A stretch of DNA of 64,000 nucleotides from Lumbricus terrestris (GCA_949752735.1 OX457047.1:21685936-21749935), one strand, 5' to 3'; shown: positions 40,796 to 55,276, numbered from the stretch's first letter. Made by a program: numbers and translations. The notes: a model not told the origin generated them from the letters alone.

Positions 40796-41540
40796 TTTAT
40801 GAATCAACTCTACTAAAACAAATTATCAAAAAATTATCAGACAGGCGATTTTCGCACAGTTATAGGAAAACCAACTACAATAATGTTTATTTCAATAATA
40901 ATAATTTGTGTGTACCGAGTCACTTAAAAGGTTACTGAATAGTCTGCATCTGTCAATAATGCATAGACCTAATTGTCTAAAAGTGTGTCACACCTCAGCT
41001 AGTCAGTAAACGTTTCTATACGATAAAGATGCCTACAAATAAGCAAAAACCTTTGATAGCACACGCCACTGTGAATATATCTGCCGTCGAGAGAAGAAAG
41101 GCGATAGTCAATTAATTGTACACAATGTATGACGACATCTCCAGCGGAATATATTTCCTATATCTACGAGAAAAAACTTCAAAGGCTTCGGCGTCGAATC
41201 CACTAAGCATCAAGCAAGAATTACTTAGAAAAGCAAAGCGAACGCATACATCAAACCACTATAGGTTAATCTTTCATTGCAATGCACTGCAGTCTCCTGT
41301 CGTATTCATTGGATTAGATCATAGACTGATGATGATGATTACAGCTGTTTGAAAATGGCTGTATTTTGTCTCTGTGCGCCATCAACAAAGCCATAGGCGG
41401 CGATAGGCCTATAATGTAACGTCGCCATGTGACCCATGTCTAGGCCATAAACTAACAGTAATTGTTGGCATTTTCAAACAAACCTGATGATGAATGCGCT
41501 GTCGCACTCGTCTGAAAGCGCAACATGTTTAGCCTATAAT
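40796..41540. other. Non-coding stretch
   Basis: A 78-codon frame at 41116-41352 shows no domain. Nothing else was identified. Confidence 0.35.
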
Positions 41541-41766
41541 TATTCGGTGGCGGCGCCAGGATTTCAGTTTTGGGGGCTGAAGCCTCCCGGAAGAAATTTT
41601 CCATTTTCATCCGCCAAATTTCTAACGACCTTTTTTGGTCATCCGGTCGAAAATCGTGGAAAATAGTTCAGTTTTGCATGTAAAAAAAACCCGGAAGGCC
41701 TTTGTTTAGGGGGCTTAGCCTTTTATAGGGGGCTTACCCCCCCTAGACTCCCTAGCTCCGCCACTG
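41541..41766. mobile_element. hAT-like MITE
   Basis: The left end CGGTGGCGGCGCCAGGAT and right end CTAGCTCCGCCACTG are inverted, with subterminal GGGGGCTTAGCC blocks and the interior AACGACCTTTTTTGGTCATC. The flanks CCTATAAT and CCTATATT agree at 7 of 8 positions if four bases beyond the left end are included, so the left boundary is uncertain. Confidence 0.6.
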
Positions 41767-42405
41767 CCTATATTAGGCTACCATTTCCTAATTTGATCGA
41801 CCTCAGCTATCTTATCTCCTCCTTCCTCAGTGCACCTAAATAAATAACGTGTCCATTTAGCCTCTTATCAGGTAAGGGGTTATATCTGAGCAGACATTCC
41901 TGTGTCTGTGTAGCTTTTAAATACGCCGCAAGGTAAGCGAGTAAGTAAGGCAATCGCACGCTCATTTGGCGCCATCATCATCATCACCATCATCGGTCGG
42001 GGTCAATTCGGAGCATGGTCCAAGGATGACATTCCAGTGCACGAACGGTACAGCCAATCCAAGTACAATCTAAGTGCTGTAAGCTTACTCTGTACACTGT
42101 GTACAGCAACGACTTAATTTTGTCAGAGGCTGGCTGCAGAATAGTCAGTCACGCAGTGGGAGCCTAACCGCAGGCCTAAACAATATTAGTCACCTTCTAA
42201 GCATGACCCATTTTCTGCAAACATCAAGCAGCGTCTCAACATGTCCTGGCACAGTTCGGTCGTGATTTCTTCCCCTCATGTGCATATTGAAAGGTTCTGT
42301 TTTCCTATAGCACGACGATTCTCCTGTATGCACATAGACAGTCTTCAGACCACTGCAGTCAAATCAAATGACGATCATTTTTCCCTCCTTGGATTGAGTC
42401 CGCTA
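41767..42405. other. Non-coding stretch downstream of the receptor gene
   Basis: An ATCATC run at 41970 is followed by sequence without a recognised feature. Confidence 0.35.
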
Positions 42406-42411
42406 TTTATT
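42406..42411 (-). other. Polyadenylation signal of the receptor gene
   Basis: AATAAA on the minus strand, about 125 bp beyond the stop codon at 42537. Confidence 0.5.
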
Positions 42412-42536
42412 TTCTCAGCATCTGATTGATCCTTGTTTCATTTTTCTGCAGGATTGACACGCTTGAGACATTTCTTTTCCCAGGTCACTTCATCCCTTTT
42501 CGAAGCCTATTAACCAAGTAGCATCGATCGCCAGAC

Positions 42537-44983
<2,447 letters not shown>

Positions 44984-45678
44984 CGACGTCGAGTGGAGAA
45001 GGCTAAGTGCGGCGGGGCTTGAAAGAAGAGCGTGCCGAGGTCAATGGTGAAGGTGAAGTGTCAATCGGTTCGATGGAGGATGCTGTAAATAAAATAAAAG
45101 CGCGGTTGAAGGGTTGAGTCTCTCACTCATGAGTCGGTGCTAGACATTTTGCAGCTCGCAATTGAACAGATCAGCTGCAGTGCCTCTTTGCCTCTTGTCC
45201 CTTTCTACACTGATATTTATCCCGGTTCAGCGGCATAGGACAATAATTGGCTGAATGGAAATCTCAAAAATCAGGTCGTGAGATACTTCCGTGATGTATC
45301 TTTCCAAACCAACGCTCGCAGGCGATGATAGCAAGCGCGACCTTCGCCTCTTTTGGGTTTCCTGCGTTAACCAACTTAATTATACAACAGATTTGATGTG
45401 AGTTCGCCCTGCAGTGAGTTGGTTGCAAGATAAATGTTATGTTTTGAGATTTCATTATTTATGGTCAATTATGGATGGCCTCGAGCAAGAGCAGCCTAAG
45501 TGTGGGCACTGCGAGGCTAGACGTTATCAAGGCACGGACACCCGCAGATATTTTCTGCAGCGGAGGGAGGCAAACACAATGGCAACGCTTTAATAATAGT
45601 CTAATTGTTTAGCAAGAGTTTGCGATATGCGGCGACGGAAATTAAGAACATGGGGTGTTTCATAGAGGTTTCTAACTG
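44984..45678. other. Upstream flank of the receptor gene
   Basis: Presumably 5' UTR and promoter of the 5-HT7-like gene. No TATA box or other defined element was identified. Confidence 0.3.
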
Positions 45679-45872
45679 CAGGGCTGTTTTAAAGGAATTT
45701 TTAGAACTGCACAACTCCTTCTTTCCTTTCCCATCCTCCATAGTAAATTACTTCCAATCGGAGGACAATGACCTTTTTGCTAGTTTTAACTGTACAGAAG
45801 TGCTTCTACAACTGCACAAATCCAATTAGAACTGCACATTTTGTGTACAACTGCACGTTAAAAAAAGCACTG
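45679..45872. mobile_element. hAT-like MITE family D (194 bp), 8-bp TSD
   Basis: CAGGGCTGTTTTAAAGG at the left and TTAAAAAAAGCACTG at the right, flanked by a perfect duplication TCTAACTG (45671-45678 and 45873-45880). GAACTGCACA and AACTGCACAAAT motifs repeat inside. Relatives lie at 34076 and 53738. Confidence 0.92.
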
Positions 45873-46031
45873 TCTAACTGTAAATTTCTAACGTATAATC
45901 GTCATGTCTGTTCTAGATTGTCCCATAATCCTTTTCCTTTTTCCCTCTCTTCTGTCCGAATATTAATTTTACCATTCGGTCAACATCAAATTGCGTTTTA
46001 CCGCAGTAGGCTACTCGCAATAACCACCAAA

Positions 46032-46193
46032 ATGGCGCTCACAACAATACAGCGTTTTTGTTCTCTCCCTATGAGAGCTATTCAGGCCTATAGATGCATC
46101 CACCGCTATTATAGACTCATGTGTCTATGGTTCCATTTCGTTCATTCTCGTTCGTTCGTAAATCTGTGTATAGGAGGCGACAATGTTAGTTGA
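46032..46193 (+). CDS. Weak candidate: short ORF with a targeting-like N-terminus
   Basis: ACCACCAAAATGGCG is a good start context and the frame begins MALTTIQRFCSLPMRAIQAY, basic and amphipathic-looking like a mitochondrial presequence. It ends after 53 codons without any recognisable domain. It may be a first exon or chance. Confidence 0.18.
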   Translation: MALTTIQRFCSLPMRAIQAYRCIHRYYRLMCLWFHFVHSRSFVNLCIGGDNVS

Positions 46194-46464
46194 CAGCAGG
46201 TTATGGAACTGATGAGTGTAAACAAAAGATGTGAATGATGGTGGATTGGTGGTCGATGTGTGCGAGGTCTGCCGATGCACTTAAGTTGGGCGTTACTCAC
46301 TCGTGGCTTTCCTCAGGCATTGACCTACATACATGTAATATGTGAATACGCATCTGCCACAAGCAGCATTTTATCACTGGCACTTCAGCAGCCAGAAACG
46401 TATACAGTAGTGAGTTTTTTATACGTGGAATCAATTAGCCTCCTTGCCATTCTTATCATTCAGT

Positions 46465-46910
46465 GGGGATGCGCGGGAGTTCAGTGGTTGGCGTGCTCAA
46501 CCATCAACCTAGCGGTCAGAGGTTAAAATCCCCAGGGTAGAAATCAGGGCTGTACTCAAGGGTATATGCGGGTATACGGCGCATACTCACCTCCGGGGGA
46601 AAATGCCAGCCTATACTCACCTCAAAAAACGAGGGTACACGCTGGTATACAGCGTATATCCACCTCAGTAAGACCAAGTGGGTATACACGCAGGCAAAAA
46701 TCGCCAATTACGAAGGGAAAAATCTTGAAAGTAGAGCGTTTTACGCTGCGCTGTTTTAAAGGTTTTCATGGAAAATGGAAATTTAAAAGTTCGTCAGAAA
46801 TTTTGGCCCCCAAAAGTCGATTTTTTCCGGCGGCAGCGTGTACTCACCTCAAAAGTTCTGAGTAGGCCTACAGCCCTGGTAGAAATCTGTGACGATAGAT
46901 CTGCTCCACC
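46465..46910 (+). mobile_element. tRNA-like SINE split by a MITE
   Basis: GCGCGGGAGTTCAGTGGTTG and GGTCAGAGGTTAAAATCCCC resemble A and B boxes. The sequence is interrupted at 46545 by a MITE whose target duplication copies GTAGAAAT, and resumes after 46878. The downstream body is short or degraded. Confidence 0.5.
46545..46878. mobile_element. hAT-like MITE (334 bp), 8-bp TSD
   Basis: CAGGGCTGTACTCAAGG at the left and CCTACAGCCCTG at the right, flanked by a perfect GTAGAAAT at 46537-46544 and 46879-46886. Inside are repeated GTATACNNCGTATACTCACCTC-like blocks. Confidence 0.9.
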
Positions 46911-47407
46911 TATGCGCACAGCCAACGCAGCTGTCACGAGTACACTGGCTGTACACTGTATACGTGGGAATACCAGACAGCGAGTGAGAGAAATGACCAC
47001 ACGTCCTTACATGTGCATATACCGAGGCTGAGTAAATGAAGTCGCTAACACTCCATTCACATTCTTCCAGTATCTCAGTCTGGCCGGTCGAGAGTTGAGC
47101 AGCGCCAGAGAAGCCAGTGACTTTGTTGGCTCCACATATATCGGTGGATGGCAGGGGACTCAAACAGCAGAAACCCCAACCCCTACCCAATCCCCAAAGT
47201 AAGCTCCTGGGTAATCTTAAGGGGCTGTCCCCTCTTTTTATCACCACTCGCGCCTTATCTTCATTTCTGATGCATGCAATGCTAGCGACTTAACTTTCTC
47301 GGCCTCTGCGCATAATTATCACGATGAATAGAACGCGTGGCGAGTCATTCGTGCCACTGCTTTTTGCTGGTATCGAAATAGAGACGGGACTGAACCTACC
47401 AGCTTGC
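46911..47407. other. Non-coding stretch
   Basis: No gene or bounded element is supported. Confidence 0.35.
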
Positions 47408-47520
47408 TTGTTACATGTTTAACGACACTGCCATATCAAAGTTGATTAGTGTCGCCCTCCTCCTTTATCCAGGCTTGGGACTGGCACTGGCACTGGCAGA
47501 GAACAACCAGTGGCGGAGTT
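47408..47520 (+). repeat. Dispersed repeat family C, copy 3
   Basis: TGTTTAACGACACTGCCATA, GATTAGTGTCGCCCTCCTCC, then a tripled CTGGCA and AACAACCAGTGGCGGA. It is the closest match to the copy at 27198. Confidence 0.7.
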
Positions 47521-48609
47521 GAGCCTATATACCAGCTGGGTCTACTAAATATATATAGATCTATTAGTCACACCTGAAGTTATTAACTACCAATAGCAAC
47601 AAGACGAGGAACTCGAAACACATCATTGGCTCATATTTAAAAACAGGTTCGAATGCAAAGCTCGTAATAATGAGCAGTCACCAATCTGACGTTATTCAAA
47701 AGACTATGCATGTGAAACCACAGAAGTATGAAGTATTTTCGAAGTTACCTGTTTTGATGATCATCTCATAGAAGCGTATACATGTACTTGCAACACAAAT
47801 ACTTGCAACACAATAAACAGAGGTTGCCTGTTACAGCCAGAAGTACTTCCACAGACTTCAGGGGCCATACAATGCCTGTATACGAATGAGTGCCACACGT
47901 TGAAAACTGCTTATAAATACCCTATAGCCCATACTGCGCCTGTGGACCAATTTTAGTCTTAGTCTAGAAGCCTAACACGCTGCTAGAATTAAGTCTTCCA
48001 AGTTCCAGCCGCCACTGGTTGTTAAGGCCAAAAGTGAAGCCGTTGTCATCTGTCTCCACATAGGCCTATACAATAACATGTACTTTGACATAAGAAAACT
48101 TAAGAAACCAGTTTACATGGTCGTAAATAATAAGCTTAGGATACACAGATTACAGAAGTAAGACCATGCAAGAGGATGAGGAGCAGAAGTGAGAGACAGA
48201 AAAGAGCAGAAGGTCTGGAGTATATAAAGGGAGATTGCAGGCTACTATATATAAAGTCTATATATATACACACCCTGCGCCTGTATCCTGTATTATAATT
48301 CTGTAGCCAGAGAGATGTACGGCTGCGAGAGACTTATTAATACCCTCATTCGCCCCCTCATCCGGGTCTTTCTCGTCCATCTCCCTCTCCCTCATCATCT
48401 ACGTCTGCGTCTCTTCCCAGATCACTTCTATATACTTTCCGCTTCCCTTCTCCAGGCTTCTTCTACCACTGTTCGTTCTCTTCCTTCCTGTCTCCCACTC
48501 CATCTATTCCCTTTTCCACTATATGTATATAGTCCTACAGGGTAATACGGCGCAAGATGAGTGTTGCATGATCGAATTAGCTACAGCACGGACGTAATGG
48601 AGGACACAC
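47521..48609. other. Non-coding stretch
   Basis: No supported feature. A C/T-rich part at 48340-48520 makes an open but unrecognisable frame. Confidence 0.35.
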
Positions 48610-48764
48610 CCAACAACTATTTATAGCATATAGGGTTGCTGACCTACTTGCAAACCGGGTCAGCTATATATAACTATTTAAATGTATAAAAAATTATATT
48701 ATACAACTATACATGGAAGCAACAATGGACCAATAAAATTATTTGATTTGATATGATTTGATTT
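48610..48764 (+). mobile_element. LINE-like 3' end with TTGAT tail
   Basis: CAATAAAATTATTTGATTTG followed by GATTTGATTTGA is a typical non-LTR 3' end. The segment at 59120-59290 ends in the same way. The upstream limit is uncertain. Confidence 0.45.
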
Positions 48765-48773
48765 GACACCCAT

Positions 48774-48960
48774 CCATCCATCCATCCATCCATCCATCCA
48801 TCCATCCATCCATCAATCCATCCAATCATTCATCCATCCATCCATCCATCCATCAATCCATCCATTAATCCATCCATCCATTTGTCCATTTATCCATCTA
48901 TATCTATTGATCTAACCGTTCATCTATCCGTCCATTTATCTGTCCATCCATCGATCTTCC
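48774..48960. repeat. CATC microsatellite
   Basis: CATC units, pure near 48774-48810 and increasingly degenerate to about 49030. Confidence 0.95.
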
Positions 48961-48964
48961 ATCG

Positions 48965-49503
48965 TGCTCTTCAGCCATCCATCCAATTATCCATCCATCC
49001 GTCTATCCATCCATCTATCATTCTTATCCATCTATCTTAATCCATATAATATACAATTTTTATACATATTACCTATATCTCCCTCTCCGTGTAATTGCTT
49101 CTTCTTCTATCATCTTTCTGAAAGCCACCCCCCCATCCCCCACATCAGCCGAGTCGGGATGGAATAACTCGTTCGATCGTTTATACCAATCGGCTACCCC
49201 TCACAGCAGCAGTAGCAGACAGAAACAGCATCAGCAGAGTAAGCAGAAGCGGTAGAACAGAAAACCAAACGAAACACGTTAAGCATACAACGGCGAACGT
49301 GTCAGTTGCTTTCTTCGTCTGACTCTATGCTGCATGGAGATGCGCCTCTGAACTATATTGTATACGATTGTGCAACAAGAACAGAAAGGTTGCATACAGC
49401 CTGGAGAAAGGTAGTCTAGTTCAAACGATCACCTTTATGCTCTCCTAGCTCTACCTTTCTCTTCTCTGCAACTCTCCTCCTCTCCGCTTCTCTCCCCCTC
49501 CTC
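48965..49503. other. Non-coding stretch
   Basis: Degenerate CATC and pyrimidine-rich sequence leading into the 94-bp minisatellite. No gene. Confidence 0.35.
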
Positions 49504-50530
49504 CTATCTTCTTCTCTTCTCCTCTTTGCTCAACTCCTCTTTTCTCCTCTCCTTTTTTCCGTTTCTCCTCCTCACCGCTCCTCTCCTCCTCCTCCTTCTA
49601 TCTTCTTCTCTTCTCCTCTTTGCTCAACTCCTCTTTTCTCCTCTCCTCCTTTCCGTTTCTCCTCCTCACCGCTCCTCTCCTCCTCCTCCTTCTATCTTCT
49701 TCTCTTCTCCTCTTTGCTCCTCTCCTCTTTGCTCCTCTCCTCCTTTCCGTTTCTCCTCCTCACCGCTCCTCTCCTCCTCCTCCTTCTATCTTCTTCTCTT
49801 CTCCTCTTTGCTCCTCTCCTCTTTGCTCCTCTCCTCCTTTCCGTTTCTCCTCCTCACCGCTCCTCTCCTCCTCCTCCTCCTTCTATCTTCTTCTCTTCTC
49901 CTCTTTGCTCCTCTCCTCTTTGCTCCTCTCCTCCTTTCCGTTTCTCCTCCTCACCGCTCCTCTCCTCCTCCTCCTCCTATCTTCTTCTCTTCTCCTCTTT
50001 GCTCCTCTCCTCTTTGCTCCTCTCCTCCTTTCCGTTTCTCCTCCTCACCGCTCCTCTCCTCCTCCTCCTCCTATCTTCTTCTCTTCTCCTCTTTGCTCCT
50101 CTCCTCTTTGCTCCTCTCCTCCTTTCCGTTTCTCCTCCTCACCGCTCCTCTCCTCCTCCTCCTTCTATCTTCTTCTCTTCTCCTCTTTGCTCCTCTCCTC
50201 TTTGCTCCTCTCCTCCTTTCCGTTTCTCCTCCTCACCGCTCCTCTCCTCCTCCTCCTTCTATCTTCTTCTCTTCTCCTCTTTGCTCCTCTCCTCTTTGCT
50301 CCTCTCCTCCTTTCCGTTTCTCCTCCTCACCGCTCCTCTCCTCCTCCTCCTTCTATCTTCTTCTCTTCTCCTCTTTGCTCCTCTCCTCTTTGCTCCTCTC
50401 CTCCTTTCCGTTTCTCCTCCTCACCGCTCCTCTCCTCCTCCTCCTTCTATCTTCTTCTCTTCTCCTCTTTGCTCCTCTCCTCTTTGCTCCTCTCCTCCTT
50501 TCCGTTTCTCCTCCTCTCCGCTTCACTCCT
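49504..50530. repeat. 94-bp pyrimidine minisatellite, about 11 copies
   Basis: The marker CTATCTTCTTCTCTTCTCC starts at 49504, 49598, 49692, 49786, 49883, 49977, 50071, 50165, 50259, 50353 and 50447: nine spacings of 94 and one of 97. Copies are nearly identical. One strand is almost all C and T, so all three forward frames stay open and give overlapping Ser/Leu/Pro-rich frames of about 350 codons, which I treat as artefacts. Confidence 0.97.
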
Positions 50531-51023
50531 CCTCTCCGCTTCACCTCTTCTTTTCTCTTCTCCTTCTCCTCGCTCCTCTCCCCTCTCTTCTTCTCTTCTG
50601 CCCTCTCTTCTCCCATCCGATAACCAGCATCATGTGTTCTTCCGTCAGCATTTCCATTTGTCTCCCGTTCTCCTTGACATTCCCATTACTCCATAGCTAT
50701 TCCTCATCCTCCTCTGCTCCTCTAACTTCGTACATCTTCATTCCAACCTTTCCATCTCTTTAGCCATCGGTTCATGATCTTTGTCTATTTGCTTCTTTCT
50801 TCCTCTCTCCTCTTCTATCTCTCTCCCTCTCTCCCTATCTCCTCTTCTATCTCTATCCCTCTCTTTCCCTCTCTCCCTATCTCTCTACCTCCTTCTCCGC
50901 TCCACTCTCCAGCCTAGACGCAGTGGGGTGTGGAGTCTCATGTGGAGCCTCACGCAGATTCAACCTCGTCGGAAGAAAACATTCTCTGACTCGGTCGAAA
51001 GTATTTGCGTTAAATGTAGCTTC

Positions 51024-51024
<1 letters not shown>
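50531..51024. other. CT-rich non-coding stretch
   Basis: Continues pyrimidine-rich with TCTCTCCCTCTC blocks to about 50900. No gene. Confidence 0.4.
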
Positions 51025-51069
<45 letters not shown>

Positions 51070-51120
51070 TATATACTTACATACGCGCGTATAATATATA
51101 TATATATAATATATATATAA
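51025..51120. repeat. TA microsatellite
   Basis: Several TATATA runs separated by short interruptions. Confidence 0.95.
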
Positions 51121-51544
51121 GTAATTTGATGACTGAGCATAAATGTATAACCGTTTTGTAACATTGTATGTTATGCAGAAATTGATAAAATGTTATAAAC
51201 ATTATTCAATGAAGAAATGCTATTCGCATAGCCCACCCACCCACCCAACTACCCAACCCCCCACACACCTACCCAGCCACCAACCCACCGAATCAACGAC
51301 CCTCTTATTAACCAACCCACCCAACCTCACTCTACAGCCTCTAGTCCAGTTGCTATTCGTCAATAATATCGTTTACCTTCGATCCAATTCGTCTACCAAT
51401 CTATTTGTCTGTCTCCTTGGAATTATTCTCATAAAGTATCTCGTTAGACGGATAGATTGCAGGTGAAAATCAGCCATGACATCGTTCCATATCCAATTAG
51501 CATGTACATAAACATACATAGCCTACACATTACACAGGCCTTGA

Positions 51545-51690
51545 TACATACATACATACATACATACATACATGCATACATACATACATACATACATACA
51601 TACATACATACATACATACAATACACACACATACATACATACATACATACATACATACATACATACATACATACATACATACATACATAC
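51545..51690. repeat. CATA microsatellite, left of a LINE fragment
   Basis: CATA units with an internal ACAATACACACACATAC variant near 51619. The same variant recurs at 51922, on the other side of the LINE fragment. Confidence 0.95.
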
Positions 51691-51858
51691 ATGCTTGTCA
51701 TGGCCACCTCACATCGTCAATTCATTATATTAGTTGGTGTCCCTAGACAGCGGGATTATTTTATCTCTTTAGGGCCCCCTTTTTGTAACCATTGTTCAAG
51801 ATGTGTAAACCTATTATACTTCGGTTGCAAATAAAACATTTGATTGATTGATTGATTG
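51691..51858 (+). mobile_element. LINE 3' end with TTGA tail inside a CATA tract
   Basis: About 150 bp of complex sequence ending CGGTTGCAAATAAAACATT then TTGATTGATTGATTGAT. This is a non-LTR-type 3' terminus placed between two CATA runs. Confidence 0.55.
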
Positions 51859-51940
51859 ATACATACATACATACATACATACATACATACATACATACAT
51901 ACATACATACATACATACATACAATACACACACATACAAT
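51859..51940. repeat. CATA microsatellite, right of a LINE fragment
   Basis: CATA units ending in ACAATACACACACATACAAT, the same variant seen to the left of the LINE fragment. Confidence 0.95.
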
Positions 51941-53737
51941 CAAACATCAGATTAATTTAATGTTACAAGGCAAATTAGACACGTTGCATATAGTATACCT
52001 TACGAAATCCAATAGGCGATATACTTGAATGGGTAAAGTAGCAAGGAATCGATGGGTATACACCTGAAGAAATGGATCTCCACGGGCAAGGGACTAACGA
52101 ATGATTTACAGGTGACCCCTGTTGTGGGGGGATGGCTTAAGTCCTTTTAGGACTCTCCATGTGAGCCAACATCTCTTTGTGATTTATTTCACTTGTCAAA
52201 CATGCATCCTGTTTCTTGAGTTTCAATAAAAGTGTGGTTACGATTGTGGTTATACACACAAAGCATGCAAATAAGCAAACATTACATATATACATACATG
52301 TACGTACATGTATGCATATATCAACGCACACACAGATAAATTGCACAGATGCAAGCGTAGCCATATATACATTCAAACCAAACACATACATGGATGCATG
52401 CAAACAAATATACATGCGTATAGTTGCATGATGACTTGCATCCATGTAGATGACACCTACATTTTTTATAATGTTGATATTGTCTCCTATTATCTGTCAG
52501 TGTTGAGTCTAGCCCCTCTGCTAGGGGAGGGCAATTCAGGTGGGGGGTTTTCTTGGGAGGAGGGGGCCGTTTTGGACTGACGGCAACCGCTGATACAGAC
52601 ACCGACGACACCAACGACCGGAAAATTTTTTGGCGTTTATTCAGACTGCATAGAAGTTTTACATAATTATTTTGTGCGTCTAAACAGGAGCTGTCGAATT
52701 TTTCATGGGGGGGAAAGGTATGTTGCGTGCATCTTTTTAGGGGGAATGGTACGTACGTATATAGGCCTACATGTATAAACAATATACCTATCAAATTTTT
52801 CTGGGGGAAATGTCATTCCTGGGGAAATCGCCAGACCTCTGCAGAGACGTCTAGATTAAACGCTGGTCCTCTGTTCGTACTTCGCCGTCTTTTATATTAT
52901 TTCCGTCTCAGTATACTAAGACTTTCATCTCTTTCAGTTTTTATGGATTGCGTTTCTTCTGCTCATGTCTGCGCTTTGACGCCTCGACGACGAGAGTGTA
53001 TACTGAAGGTGACTACATGGGCAAAAACGCAGCTGGCCGCCAAAGTGTTAAATTGTCGAAGCCTTAACGCCAGGGACGCCTGCCTACATTTTTGCAGAAG
53101 GGACGCAACATTGCAAAATTCGCAATGATCACTGTTGATCTATTTCTAGCAAGAGCTTCGAAAATTAAATGCAGGATGATATCAAGAAAATGGGTTTCTA
53201 TTTCAATGGTTTTTAAATGTGAACATCTAAGTTTAATTAATTGTGTATAATAGCATCATTGATGCTTTGGAGCTAAGCAATTTCCAAAAAAGTATAATAG
53301 TTAAAAATGGTGTCAATTTTCCAGGGAGGGGTAAAGTCCCCATGTGCGGGCGTCCCTGCTTATTACACCTCAAAGTGTCATTAGCTTAACGCCGGTTTCC
53401 TTTGGTTTTACGAAATTCTGTGTTATTGGTCGCTTGAGAAAGTTTGCATTAGCCTACGCCTTTAAGTGTCTTTAGTTTTACGTATAAGCAGTTTCATGAG
53501 TTATATGCTTTAAACCTTTGACGATGGGTGTGTGGTGTGCTAAACGTGAATGGAAACAACAGCAGCTCGTCGCAGAGTGTTAAACTGTTCTTAGTGTAGC
53601 CTATAACTAAATGTTGTGCTATTGGCCACTGCACAAAGTGTACAGATGGTAACTTGGCACTTGACAATCTCCAAGTCGGATACAACTGGATTATTCCATA
53701 CCGCCCTGAGGACCTGCGTATTGAGATAATATTGGTT
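51941..53737. other. Non-coding stretch
   Basis: G-rich patches (GGTGGGGGG, GGGAGGAGGGGG) at 52530-52570 and 52705-52750. Loosely repeated AAAGTGT...TTTTACG phrases occur between 53370 and 53600. No exon was recognised. Confidence 0.3.
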
Positions 53738-53914
53738 CATGGCTCTTTAAAGGAATTTTTAGAACTGCACAACCCCTTCTTTCCCTTGCCATGATTCTCT
53801 ACGATAAATTACTCCCAATCGAAGGAAAGTGACCTTATTTACTAGTTTCAACTGCCCAGAATTACTTCTACAACTGCACAAATCTATTTAGAACTGCACA
53901 TGCTAAAAGCCCTG
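53738..53914. mobile_element. hAT-like MITE family D, third copy
   Basis: CATGGCTCTTTAAAGGAAT at the left and GCTAAAAGCCCTG at the right; flanks TATTGGTT and AATTGATT agree at 6 of 8. Same interior GAACTGCACA repeats as 45679-45872. Confidence 0.8.
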
Positions 53915-54311
53915 AATTGATTCATAACTGCAAGCCATTTTCTAAATCGTCATGCGAATAGACTAAGTCTACGAACTGCAAGCTAAGTTACCTCAATCAC
54001 TGAGATTAGCTAACCGTCAGTATTTAGCAACAGGTAATGGTAACGGTATAAATCACGTGATATGCGAGGATCACATCATTCACATGCAATAATCTCACCT
54101 GAAAAACTTCTATAGCGCCAGCGCCTAACGTTCTACATATACATTATGGTTACTCGTTGCGAGGTATAATCTCCTCTCTGTTTACAGCCTCTAGGTTTAT
54201 ACCTTGCCTTCTGAGACGTGCGTGTATCCAGCCGCTGAAACTGAAGGTGTGAAGATAACCATACGTGCAAGATGGAGCGGAGATGCGGCAACGGCTGTTG
54301 GAGGCTGCTCT
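53915..54311. other. Non-coding stretch
   Basis: No supported feature before the GGCAGA tract. Confidence 0.35.
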
Positions 54312-54512
54312 GGTGGCAGAGGCAGAGGCAGAGGAAGAGGCAGATGCAGATGCATAGGAAGAGGCAGAGGCAGTGGAAGAGGCAGAGGAAGAGGAAGAGG
54401 AAGAGGCAGATGCAGAGGAAGAGGCAGAGGCAGAGGCAGAGGCAGAGGCAGAGGCAGAGGCAGAGGCAGAGGCAGAGGCAGAGGCAGAGGAAGAGGCAGA
54501 GGCAGAGGTGGA
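54312..54512. repeat. GGCAGA hexanucleotide tract
   Basis: GGCAGA with GGAAGA variants for about 200 bp. Forward frames give RG, QR and AE dipeptide repeats; none has a plausible gene context. Confidence 0.95.
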
Positions 54513-54717
54513 AGCTGCATACATCAGTCATCCATCGCTCGTTAAGTCTGTATTCTGCAAGTCATAAGTGGCTGAAATAGCACATGCCACTGGATGAAAG
54601 ACTTCTTGACTGAAGGACGCATGCATGCATACACACGTTACATATATACATACATACGTCCATATGTACATACATACATGCATACATATATGCATACAAG
54701 CATACAACATACGTATA

Positions 54718-54985
54718 GTACATACATACATACATACATACATACATACATACATACATACACACATACATACATACATACATACATACATACATACATA
54801 CATACATACATACACACATACATACATACATACATACATACATACATACAGTCATACATACATACATACATACATACATACATACATACATACATACATA
54901 CATACATACATACATACATACATACATACATACATACATACTACATACATACATACATACATACATACATACATACATACATACA

Positions 54986-55021
<36 letters not shown>

Positions 55022-55276
55022 CATACATACATACATACATACATACTACATACATACATACATACATACATACATACATACATACATACTACATACATAC
55101 CTACATACATACATACATACATACACACATACATACACACATACATACATACATACATACATACATACATACATACATACATACATACATACATACATAC
55201 ATACATACATACATACATACATACATACATACATACATACATACATACATACATACATACATACATACATACATAC
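54718..55276. repeat. ~560-bp CATA microsatellite
   Basis: CATA units with scattered CACA, TATA and CTACATA interruptions. It is the longest simple repeat in the window. Confidence 0.98.

Noticed and set aside
49526..50763. Three overlapping reading frames of 349-365 codons
   Set aside because: They are the three forward frames of the 94-bp pyrimidine minisatellite; open only because the sequence lacks A-containing stop codons.
54204..54545. 113-codon frame rich in Arg-Gly, resembling an RGG-box protein
   Set aside because: The RG stretch is the GGCAGA hexanucleotide tract read in one frame; the other frames give equally regular QR and AE repeats.
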